Shown here piece by piece: positions 1-10,084 of a stretch of 64,000 bases of DNA (position 1 is its first letter; each line of letters opens with the position of its first letter). The position numbers and the translations under genes were made by a program. This DNA is from Didemnitutus sp041906465 (lineage in GTDB: Bacteria; Verrucomicrobiota; Verrucomicrobiia; Opitutales; Opitutaceae): NCBI GenBank assembly GCA_041906465.1, contig JAYRJE010000015.1, forward strand, positions 117,713 through 181,712. Direction: 5' to 3'. Below the pieces are notes generated by a model that was not told the DNA's origin, did not search any database, and saw only the letters and a list, made by a program, of their open reading frames with translations.

Positions 1-3000
1 GCGAACGACGGCAAGCTGATCGTCGCGGGTTCGTTCGACGCGTGGGCCGACGCCAGCGTCGGCCGCATCGTGCGGCTCAATCTCGACGGTTCGCGTGATA
101 CGACTTTCCTCAACGGTTTCGGTGCGGACGGCGCCGTGTATGCGCTCGCCGCGCTCAGTGACGGACGGCTCTACGTCGGCGGCGCGTTCACGACCTTCGG
201 CGGCGGCGAACGTCGCGGCCTCGTGCGCCTGTCGGCGAACGGCGTGATCGATCCGGTGTTCGACGTCGGCGCAGGCTTCAGTGGCGGCGAAGTGCGCGCG
301 CTCGGTCTCGCGTCGGACGGACGCGTCGCCGCGGGCGGCACGTTTTCGTCCTACCAAGGCGTGGCGCGCAGCCGCGTGGCGATTCTCTTCGGCAGCGACG
401 AGACGAGTTACTCGCTCCCGGGCGATCAGATTTTCACGGCCAACATCGACCCCGGCGCGCCGTTCTCGCTCAGCTACGGCGCGGCGATCTCGGGCCTGCG
501 TTATCAATGGTATCGCGACGGCGCGCGCATTCCGGGCGCGACCGGCGCGACTTATGCGGTGGCGTCGGCCGGTCTGGCCGATGCCGGCCTCTACACGCTC
601 ACGTTCAGCAACGGCTCCGGCGAATACACGACGCAGGGCTGGCGCGTGACCGTGAAACTCGCGCCGGTGATCGTCGGCGCCCCGATAACGCAATCGGTCG
701 GTTACGGTGCGAGCGCGACGTTCAACGTGGGCGTCGCTGGTCCCGGGCCGTTCACTTACCAATGGTATCGCAACGGCACGCTGATCGCCGGTGCGACCGA
801 CAGCAGCTACACCGTCACGAATGTCAGCGGCGCCGACTTCGGTGCGACGTTCCACGTCCGCATCACGAACGCCTACGGTTTCAGCGATTCGACGCCGGTG
901 GCGCTGACGTTCGACACGAACGCCGTCCCCGGCGCGCTCGTGCTGCCATTCTCTTCTCCGCAAGCGTGGTCGGGCAGCCCGACCGCGGTGGTTCGCGCGG
1001 CCGGCGGCCAGTATTACGTCGGCGGAAGCAGTGTCTTCGTGCGCCTCAACGCTGACGGCACGGTCGACTCGAGTTTCGCGCCGGCGCTCGGCTCCTTCAC
1101 CGTCACGCGATTGGCGTTGCAGGCCGACGGCAAGATCATCGCGGCCGGCAGCCTGCCCATCAATGGCACGACTTACCAAGTCGCGCGCTTCCTCACCAGC
1201 GGCGCGGTCGATCCGACCTTCACGCCGGTCGCGGTGACTCATTCGACGTCGAGCTGGTCCACGGAGATCAACGCGCTCGTGCTCCAGGCGGATGGCAAGA
1301 TTCTCCTCGGTGGTTACTTCGACACCGTCGCGGGCACGACGCGGCGCTTCCTCGCCCGACTGAACACCAGCGGCGCGCTCGACTCCACGCTCGCGCCCAC
1401 GAGCGACAGCACCGGCCCGAACAGCACGGTGCTCAGCATCGTGCTGCAGGGCACCAACGTGATCATCGGCGGCGCGTTCACCACGTATGCCGGTGCGACG
1501 GTGAATTACCTCGCGCGTTTCGTCGCCAGCAACGGCGCGCGCGACACGACCTTCGCCGGCGGCACGCGCGCCGACGCGCTCGTGCGCGGCGTGGCCGCAC
1601 AGGCGGACGGCGATCTGATCATCCATGGCAACTTCACGACCTACAACGGCACCGCGCGCGCCCGCCTCGCCCGGCTCAACGCCGATGGCTCGCTCGACAC
1701 CGCGTTCAATCCCGGCTCAGGCGCCGCGAAGCGCTCGATTTGGGACTCCCCGAGCATCGCCGCCGCGCTCCCGAGCGACAACGGCACGGTGATCGTCGTC
1801 GGCTCCTTCGACAGTTTCTCCGGCTGGCCGGCCGTGAACTCCGTGCGCCTCACCAGCACGGGTGCGATCGACACCCAATGGGCTACGCCGGACAGCGGTT
1901 CGACCTCCTTCGGCCAGCTCTTTTCGCTGAGCGATGGCTCGCTGTTCGTGGGCTACACCTACGGCGGCTTCCTGCGCCTGTTGAGCGGTTCGTATCCGCC
2001 GCAGGCGCCCGCCATCGCGCGCGCTCCGGTGGCGCCGGGCGGCGAGCGGCCCGCCGGCGCGCGCGTCGAGCTCAGCGCGCTCGCGAGCGGCCCCGGCACG
2101 CTCACTTTCCAATGGTATCGCGGCACCACCGCGCTGACGAACAGCACCACGGTTTCCGGCGCCACGTCGCCGGTGCTCACGTTGCGCAGCGTGCGCGCGA
2201 GCGAGGCGGGCAGCTACCAGCTGCGCGTCACGTCATCGACCAACGGCTTCGTCGAAACCACGCCGGTCAACGTCGCGGTCGGCGCCGAGCGCTCCGGCCC
2301 CGGCAGCCTCGATCTCACGTGGGCGGCCGATCCGATGCCGCGCATTTCCACCGTGCTCGCCTTCGCAAGCGACGGCAGCGCGATCGCGTCGATCTACGAC
2401 AACAACCTGTCGCCCTCGCGGAGTTTCCTGCGGAAATTCGATGCGAACGGCGTGCTGTTGCCGACGACGACGTTCTCCTCCGGCGCGGGCTTCGAAGGCT
2501 ACTTCAGCGAACTGCACGTGCAGTCCGACGGGAAGATCATCGCCGTCGGCGCCCATCTCCCGCCGGGCAGCTCGACCGCGCGTTACCTCGCCCGCATGAA
2601 CGCCGACGGCTCGTATGATACCGCTTACACGACGGCGCCCGACAACTCCGTCAACGACTCCGTCCTGCAATCCGACGGAAAGCTCCTCATCGTCGGTTCG
2701 TTCGCCAACGTCAGCGGCACGGCCCGCGCGGGAGTCGCGCGCATTTTGACCACCGGTGGCGTGGACACGACGTTCACGCCCGGCGCGCACGGGCTGACTA
2801 ATTTGCGCTTCGTCCGCCTCGCGACCGACACCGCCAACCTCGGCAAGATCTACCTCGTCGGCTACAACTCGACGGTCAGCTCCGAGGAAATCGTTCGCCT
2901 CACTGCGGCGGGCGCGGTCGATGGAACTTTCGCGCGCGTCGCCATCACGAACAACACGGTGCGCGACATCGCGCTCGACAGCTCCGGCCGTTTGCTGCTC

Positions 3001-6000
3001 ACCGGCAATTTCACCACGGTCGCCGGCCAGGCGCGCCGGACGATCGCGCGCATCAATACCAACGGCACGCTCGACACGACCTTTGGGCCTGCGCGCTCCG
3101 CCGGTTTTTCCGCGACGCCGAGTTCGATCGCGATCGGCACCGACGGCTGGATTTACCTCGCCGCCAGCGACAGCACTTCGACGACGTTTGACGGATTCCC
3201 GACCGGCCCGATCGTGCGCGTCGATGCGACGGCGGGTCAGCTCGACGTGAATTTCCCGGGCTCGGGCGGCATCCGCTACGAAAGCCTGAGCGAGGCGCGC
3301 CTCTGGTGGGTCGGGTCAAAGCTTGCGCTGAACGGCTACATTTCCGGTCCGTCGCGCACGGAGTTCATCCGCGTCAACGTCGACGGCGCGCCGACCGGTG
3401 CGCCGTCGCTGGTCGACAGCAGTGGCGATCGCACGGTGGCCGACGGCTCGGCCTTGTCGCTCTTCGCGCGCTTCAGTGGCGCCGGGCCGTTCACCTATGT
3501 CTGGCGCAAGGACGGCAACGTCATCACCGGTGCGACCGGACCGCAGCTCGTCATCACCGCCGTCTCCGCCGCCGACGCCGGCGCTTACACGGTCACGGCG
3601 ACCAACACCAGCGGCTCCGCCACGGCGACGATGAACGTCGCGCTCTTCTCGGCCGACCCGCTCGCGGCGGTCGGTGGCTTCCAACTCACCGCCAACTTCA
3701 ACGGCTCGATCACCAACGCCGTGCGCTTCGCCGACGGTTCGGTGCTGGTCAGCGGCACGTTCACCACCGTCAACGGCACCGCCCGCCGCTCGCTCGCGCG
3801 CTTCACCGCAGCGGGTGCGCTCGACACGACCTTCAACGCCAACGTGCCGCTCGCCACCTCGGGCGAGGTTCTCATCTCGAACCTCATCGTCGAACCCGAC
3901 GGCCGCATCCTCGTGCACGGCGTGCTGCCGTTGAACAACAGCACGAGCGCCAGCCTCATCCGCCTCAACACGAACGGCACGCTCGCGGCCTCGATCCTCA
4001 ACAGCACCAACCTGACCGGCGGCATCGCAGCGGTCGCGCGCCAGGCCGACGGAGGCATCGTCGTGATGGGACCGTTCACCTCGATTCTCGGCACCGCGCG
4101 CACCAATTTCGCGCGCATTACCTCCGCGGGCGCACTCGATACGACCTTCGTGCCGACGGGCCTCGACGCGTCCGACTATCGCCAGATCGCCGTCGATGCG
4201 ACCGGCCGGATCTGGCTTCTGGGCAATTTCACCCGCATCGGCACCGACTCGATCGGAGCCCGCGTCGTCCGTCTCGCGTCCACCGGCGTGTTGGACACCA
4301 CGTTCCAGGCTCCGCTGTTCAACAACACGCCATCGCGCGTTTTCTTCGCCGCGGACGGCCGCGCGTTCCTGCTCGGTCAGGCGAACTTCGTGCTGGGAGA
4401 ACCTTCCCCGGTGGTGCTGCTCGATGCGACGGGAGCGGTGAATCGCGGCTTTCGGGTGGCGAGCACCTCGTCGGCGATCGCGCTGGCCGAGGACAGCGCG
4501 GGTCGTCTGCACGGCCTGTTCGGCAATCAGATCCTCCGCCTCACGGCGACGGGTGAGATCGATCGCGTCATGAACGTCTCGTCGAGTCCGGGCGTGTTGC
4601 TCGGCGCGGGCGATCGCCTGCTCCTCGCCGGGGGCAGCCAGTTGTCATCCGTGGGCACGACGTCGGTGTTCGGTCTCGTCTATGCGAACGCCGCCGACAC
4701 GGACACGTTCAGCCTGCTCGGTCCGCTGCCCGCCAATGCGAGCGTGGCGCAGGGCGGCGTGCTGGCGTTGCGTCCGGGCGTCCGCGGGGCGACGACCGGC
4801 ACGGTGACCTACCAGTGGTTCCGCGACGGCACGCCGATCGGCGGCGCCACCGGTCCGGCGCTCGTCTTGCCGAGCGCCACGGTGGCCGACCGCGGGGTCT
4901 ACACGTTCACCGCGACGAAGGGCGGCGTCACGCTCACCGCGGGTCCGACGCAGGTCGATGTGATCGCGAACACCGCCCGCCCCGGCGAGGTGGACCTCGG
5001 GTGGAAAGCCAGCGTCCCGCTCTCGGGCGTCTCGAGGATCTTCTCCGATGCGGCCGACAATCTCTATCTGACCGGCAATGTCGTCGCCGGCACCGCGTCG
5101 CCGCGCGCGCTGGTCGCGCTCGATGCCGCGGGGACGGTGCGCAGCAACTTCACGCTGTCGAGCCGCGTGACCGGTTTTGTCTCCGGGCTCCGGTTCCTGA
5201 GCGGTGGCAAGCTGCTGCTCTACGGCCAAAGCCTGCAGCTGGACGGACTGGCGTGCACGCTCCTGCGGTTGAATGCCGACGGCACGCTCGACACCACGTT
5301 CACCACCAGCAGCGATCCGATCAACGACCTGATCGTGCTGGGCGACGGTCGCCTGCTGGCGCTGACCAGCAGCGGCCTGATGCGTTACAGTGCGGCGGGC
5401 GTGCGAGACACGACATTCAGCTCGACCAGTTACCCGTCGGGCAACTTGTTCCCCGCGCCGGGCGGCAAGTTCTGGATCGTCGGTTCGCATTACGACCCGG
5501 TCTCCTACATCGTCAGCCGCTGGCTCACGCGGGTGAACGCGGATGGCACCATCGACCCCACGTATGTTGGCCCCGCCTTGCGGCAGGGTGAGAATGTCTC
5601 CGCGGTGGCCGCGACGCCGGATGGCGGGCTCTACGTCGTGCTGCAGCTCAACGACAGCAACGTCAGCGGCTACGCCTTCGGTTATCGGCGGATCGTGCGG
5701 GTGCGGCCCGACGGCACCGTCGATGCGAGCTTCGCGGCCGGGACCTTCCAGTTTGGGCAGACCTCCTTCTCGATCTCGGACCTCGCCGCGGATGCGGCGG
5801 GCCGGTTGGTCGTCGTGGGCATGTTTGATCGCTATGATGGCAGCGCCCGCAACGGCACCGTGCGTCTGTTGCCCGATGGCGCGATCGACCCCTCCTTCGT
5901 CTCCCTTGCGGCCCCGGCAATCGCGAGCAACAACGCGTTGAACCGTGTGCTCGTGCTCCCCTCGGGCCGGATCGTGGTCAGCACCTCGGGGGCGACCCCG

Positions 6001-9000
6001 ATCGGCCAGGTGGCGGATCGCATCGGCCTCGCGGCGCTCGTCAGCACGGAAGTCGCGGCCGGCACCGCGCCGGTGCTGACGACCCCGCTGACCGATCGCA
6101 CGCTCAATCCCTACGACGCGCTCGCGCTGCACGCTCCGGTGTTCGCGCCGGCCAGCGCGACCTTCCAGTGGCGCAAGGACGGCACCGCCATCCCCGACGC
6201 CACCGGGCCGCGCTACCGTCTGATCGGCGCGCCGCCCGACGCGGCGGGCGAATACACCGTGCAGGTGACCACGCCGGGCGGTTCCGTCACGAGTGCGCCG
6301 GTCCTGGTCAATGTCGCTCCGTCCGACTTCAGTGGCGGCCTCGGCTCACGCAATGCCTTCACGCGCGTCGAAGCCCCGGCCTCGTTCGCCGTGACGCAGC
6401 CGGATGGACGCGCGCTGGTCGTGTCGCTCGGCTCCACCATCAACGGCAGCGTGGCGCATGAACTTTTCCGCCTCAACGCCGACGGCAGCTTCGCGGGCGG
6501 ACTGCCGACCACGGTGACCGGCACGAATTCGCAGCTCCAGATCTCCGCGGCCGTCGTCGATGCGGAGGGTCGCATCTACATCGGCGGTCAGTTCAGCTAC
6601 GTGAACGGCGTGAGCCGCAATCGCGTGGCGCGCCTGCTGGCCGACGGCTCGCTCGACCCCACCTGGGATCCGGGCGCGGGTCCGAACTCGACGGTCTCGT
6701 CGCTCGCCCTCATGCCCGACGGCAAACTCGTCATCGGCGGATCCTTCTCGCAGGTCGGCGGTGTGGCGCGGCAATTCCTCGCGCGTCTCACCACGACCGG
6801 TGCGCTGGATTCCACGTTCGTCGTCGGCACCGGCCTGAACAACTTGCCCATCGCGCTCGCGGCCCAGTCCGACGGCCGCCTGCTCGTCGGCGGCCAGTTC
6901 ACGACCTACAACGGCATCACGGCGACGCGCCTGATCCGACTTGATGCCACCGGCGGACTCGATGCCACCTTCGCGCCCGCGCCGAACTCCACCGTGCGCG
7001 TGATCCGCGTGGCAGGAGACGGCCGCATCCTCGTCGGCGGCGACTTCGGCCAGGTCGCCGGTTCGCCTCGCACCGGCCTGGCCTGGCTCGACGCCCAGGG
7101 CACGCTGCTGCCGACGACGATGAATTACACCTCCGGTTATCGCGGGGCGTTGATTCTGCCCGACAACAGCGTCATCGCGACCACGGCGAACACCGTTGCG
7201 CGCTTCCGGGCCGATGGCACAGCCGACACGGTTTTCAACAACGCCAACAGCTACCGTGGGAGTTTCTACCGCACGCTCTCCTCGAGCTCGGCGTCGACGC
7301 AGTTGTTCCCGGTGCTGGCGGCCGGCAACGAAGTCCTGATCGTCGGCGACTTTGCCCGCATCAGTCCGCAATCCACGGCCAACACCGGCATCTCCCGCCA
7401 CGCCGCGGTGTGGTTGCGCTATTCCGATTCGCTGGCGCCCGTCATCGGCACCGCGCCGATCGATGCGAACCTGCCCGAAGGCGGCTCGGTGACGTGGACG
7501 CTCCAGGCGACGTCGCCCAGCGGCACGCTCACCTATGCGTGGACGAAGGTTTCCGACCCCACGACCGTGCTCGCCACCACGCCGTCGCTCACCCGCACCA
7601 ACGTGAAACCCGGTGACGCCGGCCAATACCGCGTCGTCGTCGCGAACGGGGAGGGGTTTGCCGAGGCCTTCGTGAACCTCTCCGTGCGCGCGGCCAGTGT
7701 CCCACTGCCCGGCAGCGTGCGGCTGGGCTTCTATGCGCCCACGCTCACGAGCAGTATCTCCAGCGTCGCTCCCGCCGCCGGCGGCGGCTGGTGGGCGGCG
7801 ATCAACTCCAACCTCGTGCGCCTGCTGGCCAACGGCTCGGTCGATCCCACGTTCACCGCCCTGACCCTGAGCAGCGGCTCCATCACGGGCATTTTGGACA
7901 CGCCCTCGGGCGGCCTGTATGTCTGGGGCACGTTCACCAGCCTCGGCGGACAACCGATCCCGCGCCTCATCCGCCTGACTTCCACCGGAGCCTTGGATGA
8001 AACCTTCACCGCCGCGCTGCCCTCGGGCGCCACGATTTCCACCGTCGCTCCACTGGCGGACGGACGCGTTTACGTGGGCGGCTCGTTCACCGTTGATCTC
8101 GCGGGCAAGACGACGACCAATTTTGTGCGCCTCATCGCGACGGGCGCACTCGATACAACCTTCGATCCGAATGGCGGCGTCGATGGTGCGCCCACGGCCA
8201 TCCGTCCCTTGAGCGACGGCCGCGTCTATGTGGCCGGTTCGTTCTCGTCCGCCGGCGGCGCGGCCCGGCGCGGCGTCGTGCGTTTCCTCGCCAGCGGCGC
8301 GCTCGATGGCGCGTTCAACAATCTCAACGTCACCAGCGTGGCGCAGCTCGTCGTCTATCCGGACGGCCGCCTGCTGATCGCCGGCTCGTTCACGTCGGTC
8401 GACGGCGTGCCGCGCACGGGCGTGGCGCGGCTCAGCGCGAACGGCGTGGTTGACCCGGGCTTCGTGCTCGGGGCGACGCCGAATTTCGGCGGCGCGTTTG
8501 TGCCGATCGTGTTGCGGCCCGACGGACGCATCGTGATCGCGGGCAACTTCAACGAAAGCGGCAGCAGTCGCTCGCGCGTCCTGCAGTTCGAGGCCGACGG
8601 CGCGCTCGACGCGAGCTTCGACGGCACGCGCACCTTCACGGCGACGATCGGCGGCGTTTCGAGCACCACGTTCCGCTCGCTCACGCTTCTTCCCACCGGG
8701 CATCTGATCGTGACGGGCAGCTTCACCTACCTCGACGACGGCATCAGCCGCGCCGGCGTCGTGTCGCTGCAAGGCACGCCCCTCGCGCCGGAAATCACCG
8801 CCGACACGATCGTCAGCGCCACGCTCAGCGCCGGCGGCACGATCAACCTCAGCGTCACCGCCACCGGCGCCCCGACGCTCAGTTATCAATGGCGGCGCAA
8901 CACCAGCGCGATTTCGGGCGCGACTTCCGCGACGTTCACGAAGGCCGACCTCACCGCGGCCGACGTGGGCACCTACGATGTCGTCGTGACCAACGCCTAC

Positions 9001-9672
9001 GGCACCGCGACCTCGCGCAGCGCCGTCATCGCGCTCAATCAGCAGGCGCAGACGATCACGTTCGCCGCGTTGCCCGATGTGCCGTTCAGCGCCACGCCGC
9101 TCACTCTCAGCGCGACTGCGACCTCCGGCCTCACGGTCACATTCAGTGTCGTTTCCGGTTCCGCCAGCCTCACGGGCAACCAGCTGACGCTGCTCGGCAC
9201 CGGCGCGATCACGGTTCGCGCCTCGCAATCCGGCAACGGTTCCTACCTCGCCGCGACGCCGGTCGAGCGCACGTTCACCGTCACCGCGAACTTCGCTTCG
9301 TGGCTCGTGGACAACTTCGCGCCTTCCGAGATCGCGAACGCTGCGCTGACCGGTCCGAACGCCGACTTCGACCAGGACGGCGTGCCGAATCTCGTCGAAT
9401 ACGCGCTCGGCCTGAACCCGAAGGCCGCGAGCACGACCGGCACGCCGGTGTTCGCGCTGGAGAGCGGCAACTGGACGCTGACCTACACGCGTCCCGCGAG
9501 CCGCGCCGACGTGAGCTACGCCGTGCAGTTCTCCACCAACCTCACGACCTGGTCGACGACCGGCGTCACGCACACGCTGGTTTCCACGGTCAACGGCGTG
9601 GAGACATGGCGAGCCACTTACCCCGCTGCTTCGGCCCCGAGCTGCTTCCTGCGACTGATGGTGACGAAATAA
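1..9672 (+). CDS. Giant secreted delta-60-repeat / Ig-like protein with shared C-terminal module (5' end outside window)
   Basis: The frame is open from base 1 (it reads NDGKLIVAGSF), so the start lies upstream and at least 3,223 residues are visible. The body alternates delta-60-type repeats (L..DGK.L.GG.F...RLN.DG..DTTF) with Ig-like domains recognised by YQWYRDG, GAT and YTVTxTN motifs. Six full blocks begin near 926, 2290, 3655, 4978, 6322 and 7690, about 1.35 kb apart. The block at 6322 contains seven repeats, which fits one 7-bladed propeller, followed by one Ig-like domain. The last Ig-like domain (about 8785-9030) leads into a QTITF beta domain and the C-terminal module (about 9290-9669) with DFDQDG, EYALGLNP and a CFLRLMVTK end. 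Known delta-60 repeats occur in large bacterial surface proteins. A role in binding or adhesion is inference; no catalytic motif was seen. Confidence 0.9.
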   Translation, partial: ANDGKLIVAGSFDAWADASVGRIVRLNLDGSRDTTFLNGFGADGAVYALAALSDGRLYVGGAFTTFGGGERRGLVRLSANGVIDPVFDVGAGFSGGEVRALGLASDGRVAAGGTFSSYQGVARSRVAILFGSDETSYSLPGDQIFTANIDPGAPFSLSYGAAISGLRYQWYRDGARIPGATGATYAVASAGLADAGLYTLTFSNGSGEYTTQGWRVTVKLAPVIVGAPITQSVGYGASATFNVGVAGPGPFTYQWYRNGTLIAGATDSSYTVTNVSGADFGATFHVRITNAYGFSDSTPVALTFDTNAVPGALVLPFSSPQAWSGSPTAVVRAAGGQYYVGGSSVFVRLNADGTVDSSFAPALGSFTVTRLALQADGKIIAAGSLPINGTTYQVARFLTSGAVDPTFTPVAVTHSTSSWSTEINALVLQADGKILLGGYFDTVAGTTRRFLARLNTSGALDSTLAPTSDSTGPNSTVLSIVLQGTNVIIGGAFTTYAGATVNYLARFVASNGARDTTFAGGTRADALVRGVAAQADGDLIIHGNFTTYNGTARARLARLNADGSLDTAFNPGSGAAKRSIWDSPSIAAALPSDNGTVIVVGSFDSFSGWPAVNSVRLTSTGAIDTQWATPDSGSTSFGQLFSLSDGSLFVGYTYGGFLRLLSGSYPPQAPAIARAPVAPGGERPAGARVELSALASGPGTLTFQWYRGTTALTNSTTVSGATSPVLTLRSVRASEAGSYQLRVTSSTNGFVETTPVNVAVGAERSGPGSLDLTWAADPMPRISTVLAFASDGSAIASIYDNNLSPSRSFLRKFDANGVLLPTTTFSSGAGFEGYFSELHVQSDGKIIAVGAHLPPGSSTARYLARMNADGSYDTAYTTAPDNSVNDSVLQSDGKLLIVGSFANVSGTARAGVARILTTGGVDTTFTPGAHGLTNLRFVRLATDTANLGKIYLVGYNSTVSSEEIVRLTAAGAVDGTFARVAITNNTVRDIALDSSGRLLLTGNFTTVAGQARRTIARINTNGTLDTTFGPARSAGFSATPSSIAIGTDGWIYLAASDSTSTTFDGFPTGPIVRVDATAGQLDVNFPGSGGIRYESLSEARLWWVGSKLALNGYISGPSRTEFIRVNVDGAPTGAPSLVDSSGDRTVADGSALSLFARFSGAGPFTYVWRKDGNVITGATGPQLVITAVSAADAGAYTVTATNTSGSATATMNVALFSADPLAAVGGFQLTANFNGSITNAVRFADGSVLVSGTFTTVNGTARRSLARFTAAGALDTTFNANVPLATSGEVLISNLIVEPDGRILVHGVLPLNNSTSASLIRLNTNGTLAASILNSTNLTGGIAAVARQADGGIVVMGPFTSILGTARTNFARITSAGALDTTFVPTGLDASDYRQIAVDATGRIWLLGNFTRIGTDSIGARVVRLASTGVLDTTFQAPLFNNTPSRVFFAADGRAFLLGQANFVLGEPSPVVLLDATGAVNRGFRVASTSSAIALAEDSAGRLHGLFGNQILRLTATGEIDRVMNVSSSPGVLLGAGDRLLLAGGSQLSSVGTTSVFGLVYANAADTDTFSLLGPLPANASVAQGGVLALRPGVRGATTGTVTYQWFRDGTPIGGATGPALVLPSATVADRGVYTFTATKGGVTLTAGPTQVDVIANTARPGEVDLGWKASVPLSGVSRIFSDAADNLYLTGNVVAGTASPRALVALDAAGTVRSNFTLSSRVTGFVSGLRFLSGGKLLLYGQSLQLDGLACTLLRLNADGTLDTTFTTSSDPINDLIVLGDGRLLALTSSGLMRYSAAGVRDTTFSSTSYPSGNLFPAPGGKFWIVGSHYDPVSYIVSRWLTRVNADGTIDPTYVGPALRQGENVSAVAATPDGGLYVVLQLNDSNVSGYAFGYRRIVRVRPDGTVDASFAAGTFQFGQTSFSISDLAADAAGRLVVVGMFDRYDGSARNGTVRLLPDGAIDPSFVSLAAPAIASNNALNRVLVLPSGRIVVSTSGATPIGQVADRIGLAALVSTEVAAGTAPVLTTPLTDRTLNPYDALALHAPVFAPASATFQWRKDGTAIPDATGPRYRLIGAPPDAAGEYTVQVTTPGGSVTSAPVLVNVAPSDFSGGLGSRNAFTRVEAPASFAVTQPDGRALVVSLGSTINGSVAHELFRLNADGSFAGGLPTTVTGTNSQLQISAAVVDAEGRIYIGGQFSYVNGVSRNRVARLLADGSLDPTWDPGAGPNSTVSSLALMPDGKLVIGGSFSQVGGVARQFLARLTTTGALDSTFVVGTGLNNLPIALAAQSDGRLLVGGQFTTYNGITATRLIRLDATGGLDATFAPAPNSTVRVIRVAGDGRILVGGDFGQVAGSPRTGLAWLDAQGTLLPTTMNYTSGYRGALILPDNSVIATTANTVARFRADGTADTVFNNANSYRGSFYRTLSSSSASTQLFPVLAAGNEVLIVGDFARISPQSTANTGISRHAAVWLRYSDSLAPVIGTAPIDANLPEGGSVTWTLQATSPSGTLTYAWTKVSDPTTVLATTPSLTRTNVKPGDAGQYRVVVANGEGFAEAFVNLSVRAASVPLPGSVRLGFYAPTLTSSISSVAPAAGGGWWAAINSNLVRLLANGSVDPTFTALTLSSGSITGILDTPSGGLYVWGTFTSLGGQPIPRLIRLTSTGALDETFTAALPSGATISTVAPLADGRVYVGGSFTVDLAGKTTTNFVRLIATGALDTTFDPNGGVDGAPTAIRPLSDGRVYVAGSFSSAGGAARRGVVRFLASGALDGAFNNLNVTSVAQLVVYPDGRLLIAGSFTSVDGVPRTGVARLSANGVVDPGFVLGATPNFGGAFVPIVLRPDGRIVIAGNFNESGSSRSRVLQFEADGALDASFDGTRTFTATIGGVSSTTFRSLTLLPTGHLIVTGSFTYLDDGISRAGVVSLQGTPLAPEITADTIVSATLSAGGTINLSVTATGAPTLSYQWRRNTSAISGATSATFTKADLTAADVGTYDVVVTNAYGTATSRSAVIALNQQAQTITFAALPDVPFSATPLTLSATATSGLTVTFSVVSGSASLTGNQLTLLGTGAITVRASQSGNGSYLAATPVERTFTVTANFASWLVDNFAPSEIANAALTGPNADFDQDGVPNLVEYALGLNPKAASTTGTPVFALESGNWTLTYTRPASRADVSYAVQFSTNLTTWSTTGVTHTLVSTVNGVETWRATYPAASAPSCFLRLMVTK

Positions 9673-10084
9673 GGCCGATTGCACGACTCGAGCGCCCCAG
9701 CTCATGCCGGGCGCCACGAGCGGCCGGACCATCGGCCTGGCGCTCGCGTCCGTCGGCGCGGCGGGAAGCACCGCACGGCGTGGAGCAAAGGCTTGCTCCG
9801 TGTGTGTCGGCGTTGGCATAGTGCGCGCGCTGTTCCGATTTTATGGGCTTGGCGGAGATTTCGCCAAAGTCGGGAGGCGAAACGCGTGCGCACACTCGTG
9901 CGCGCACCTCTCTGTTCGCGGTTCTGACGCCCCTGCCTTCTCTTTCCTTCCGGCCCGCATCGCTCACGGTCAGCAGTGAGATCGGGGCCGGCCATGGCCT
10001 CCGCTTGCGCGTATCCGCGCGGAGCGGCGGCGTCCCTTTCCTTGATTTTCCCTGCTGGGCACCGCCCGGCGCCTGTCCCTGCCG
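9673..10084. other. Gene-free interval between two giant genes, with one small hairpin
   Basis: No convincing gene is present in these 412 bases. A perfect 7-bp inverted repeat (GGAGCAA, loop AGGC, TTGCTCC) lies at 9782-9799. It could be a weak terminator-like hairpin, although no T-run follows. A promoter for the next gene probably lies here, but no convincing -35/-10 pair is visible. Confidence 0.5.

Noticed and set aside
6346..9819. Minus-strand open frame of 1,157 codons
   Set aside because: It is antisense to the delta-60/Ig giant; its product is an Arg/Gly/Glu-rich low-complexity string without domains, produced by high GC and repeated codons.
9813..9844. TTGGCA ... TTTTAT promoter-like pair before the 6,787-residue gene
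   Set aside because: The spacer is 20 bases and the hexamers are poor, so the match is not better than chance.
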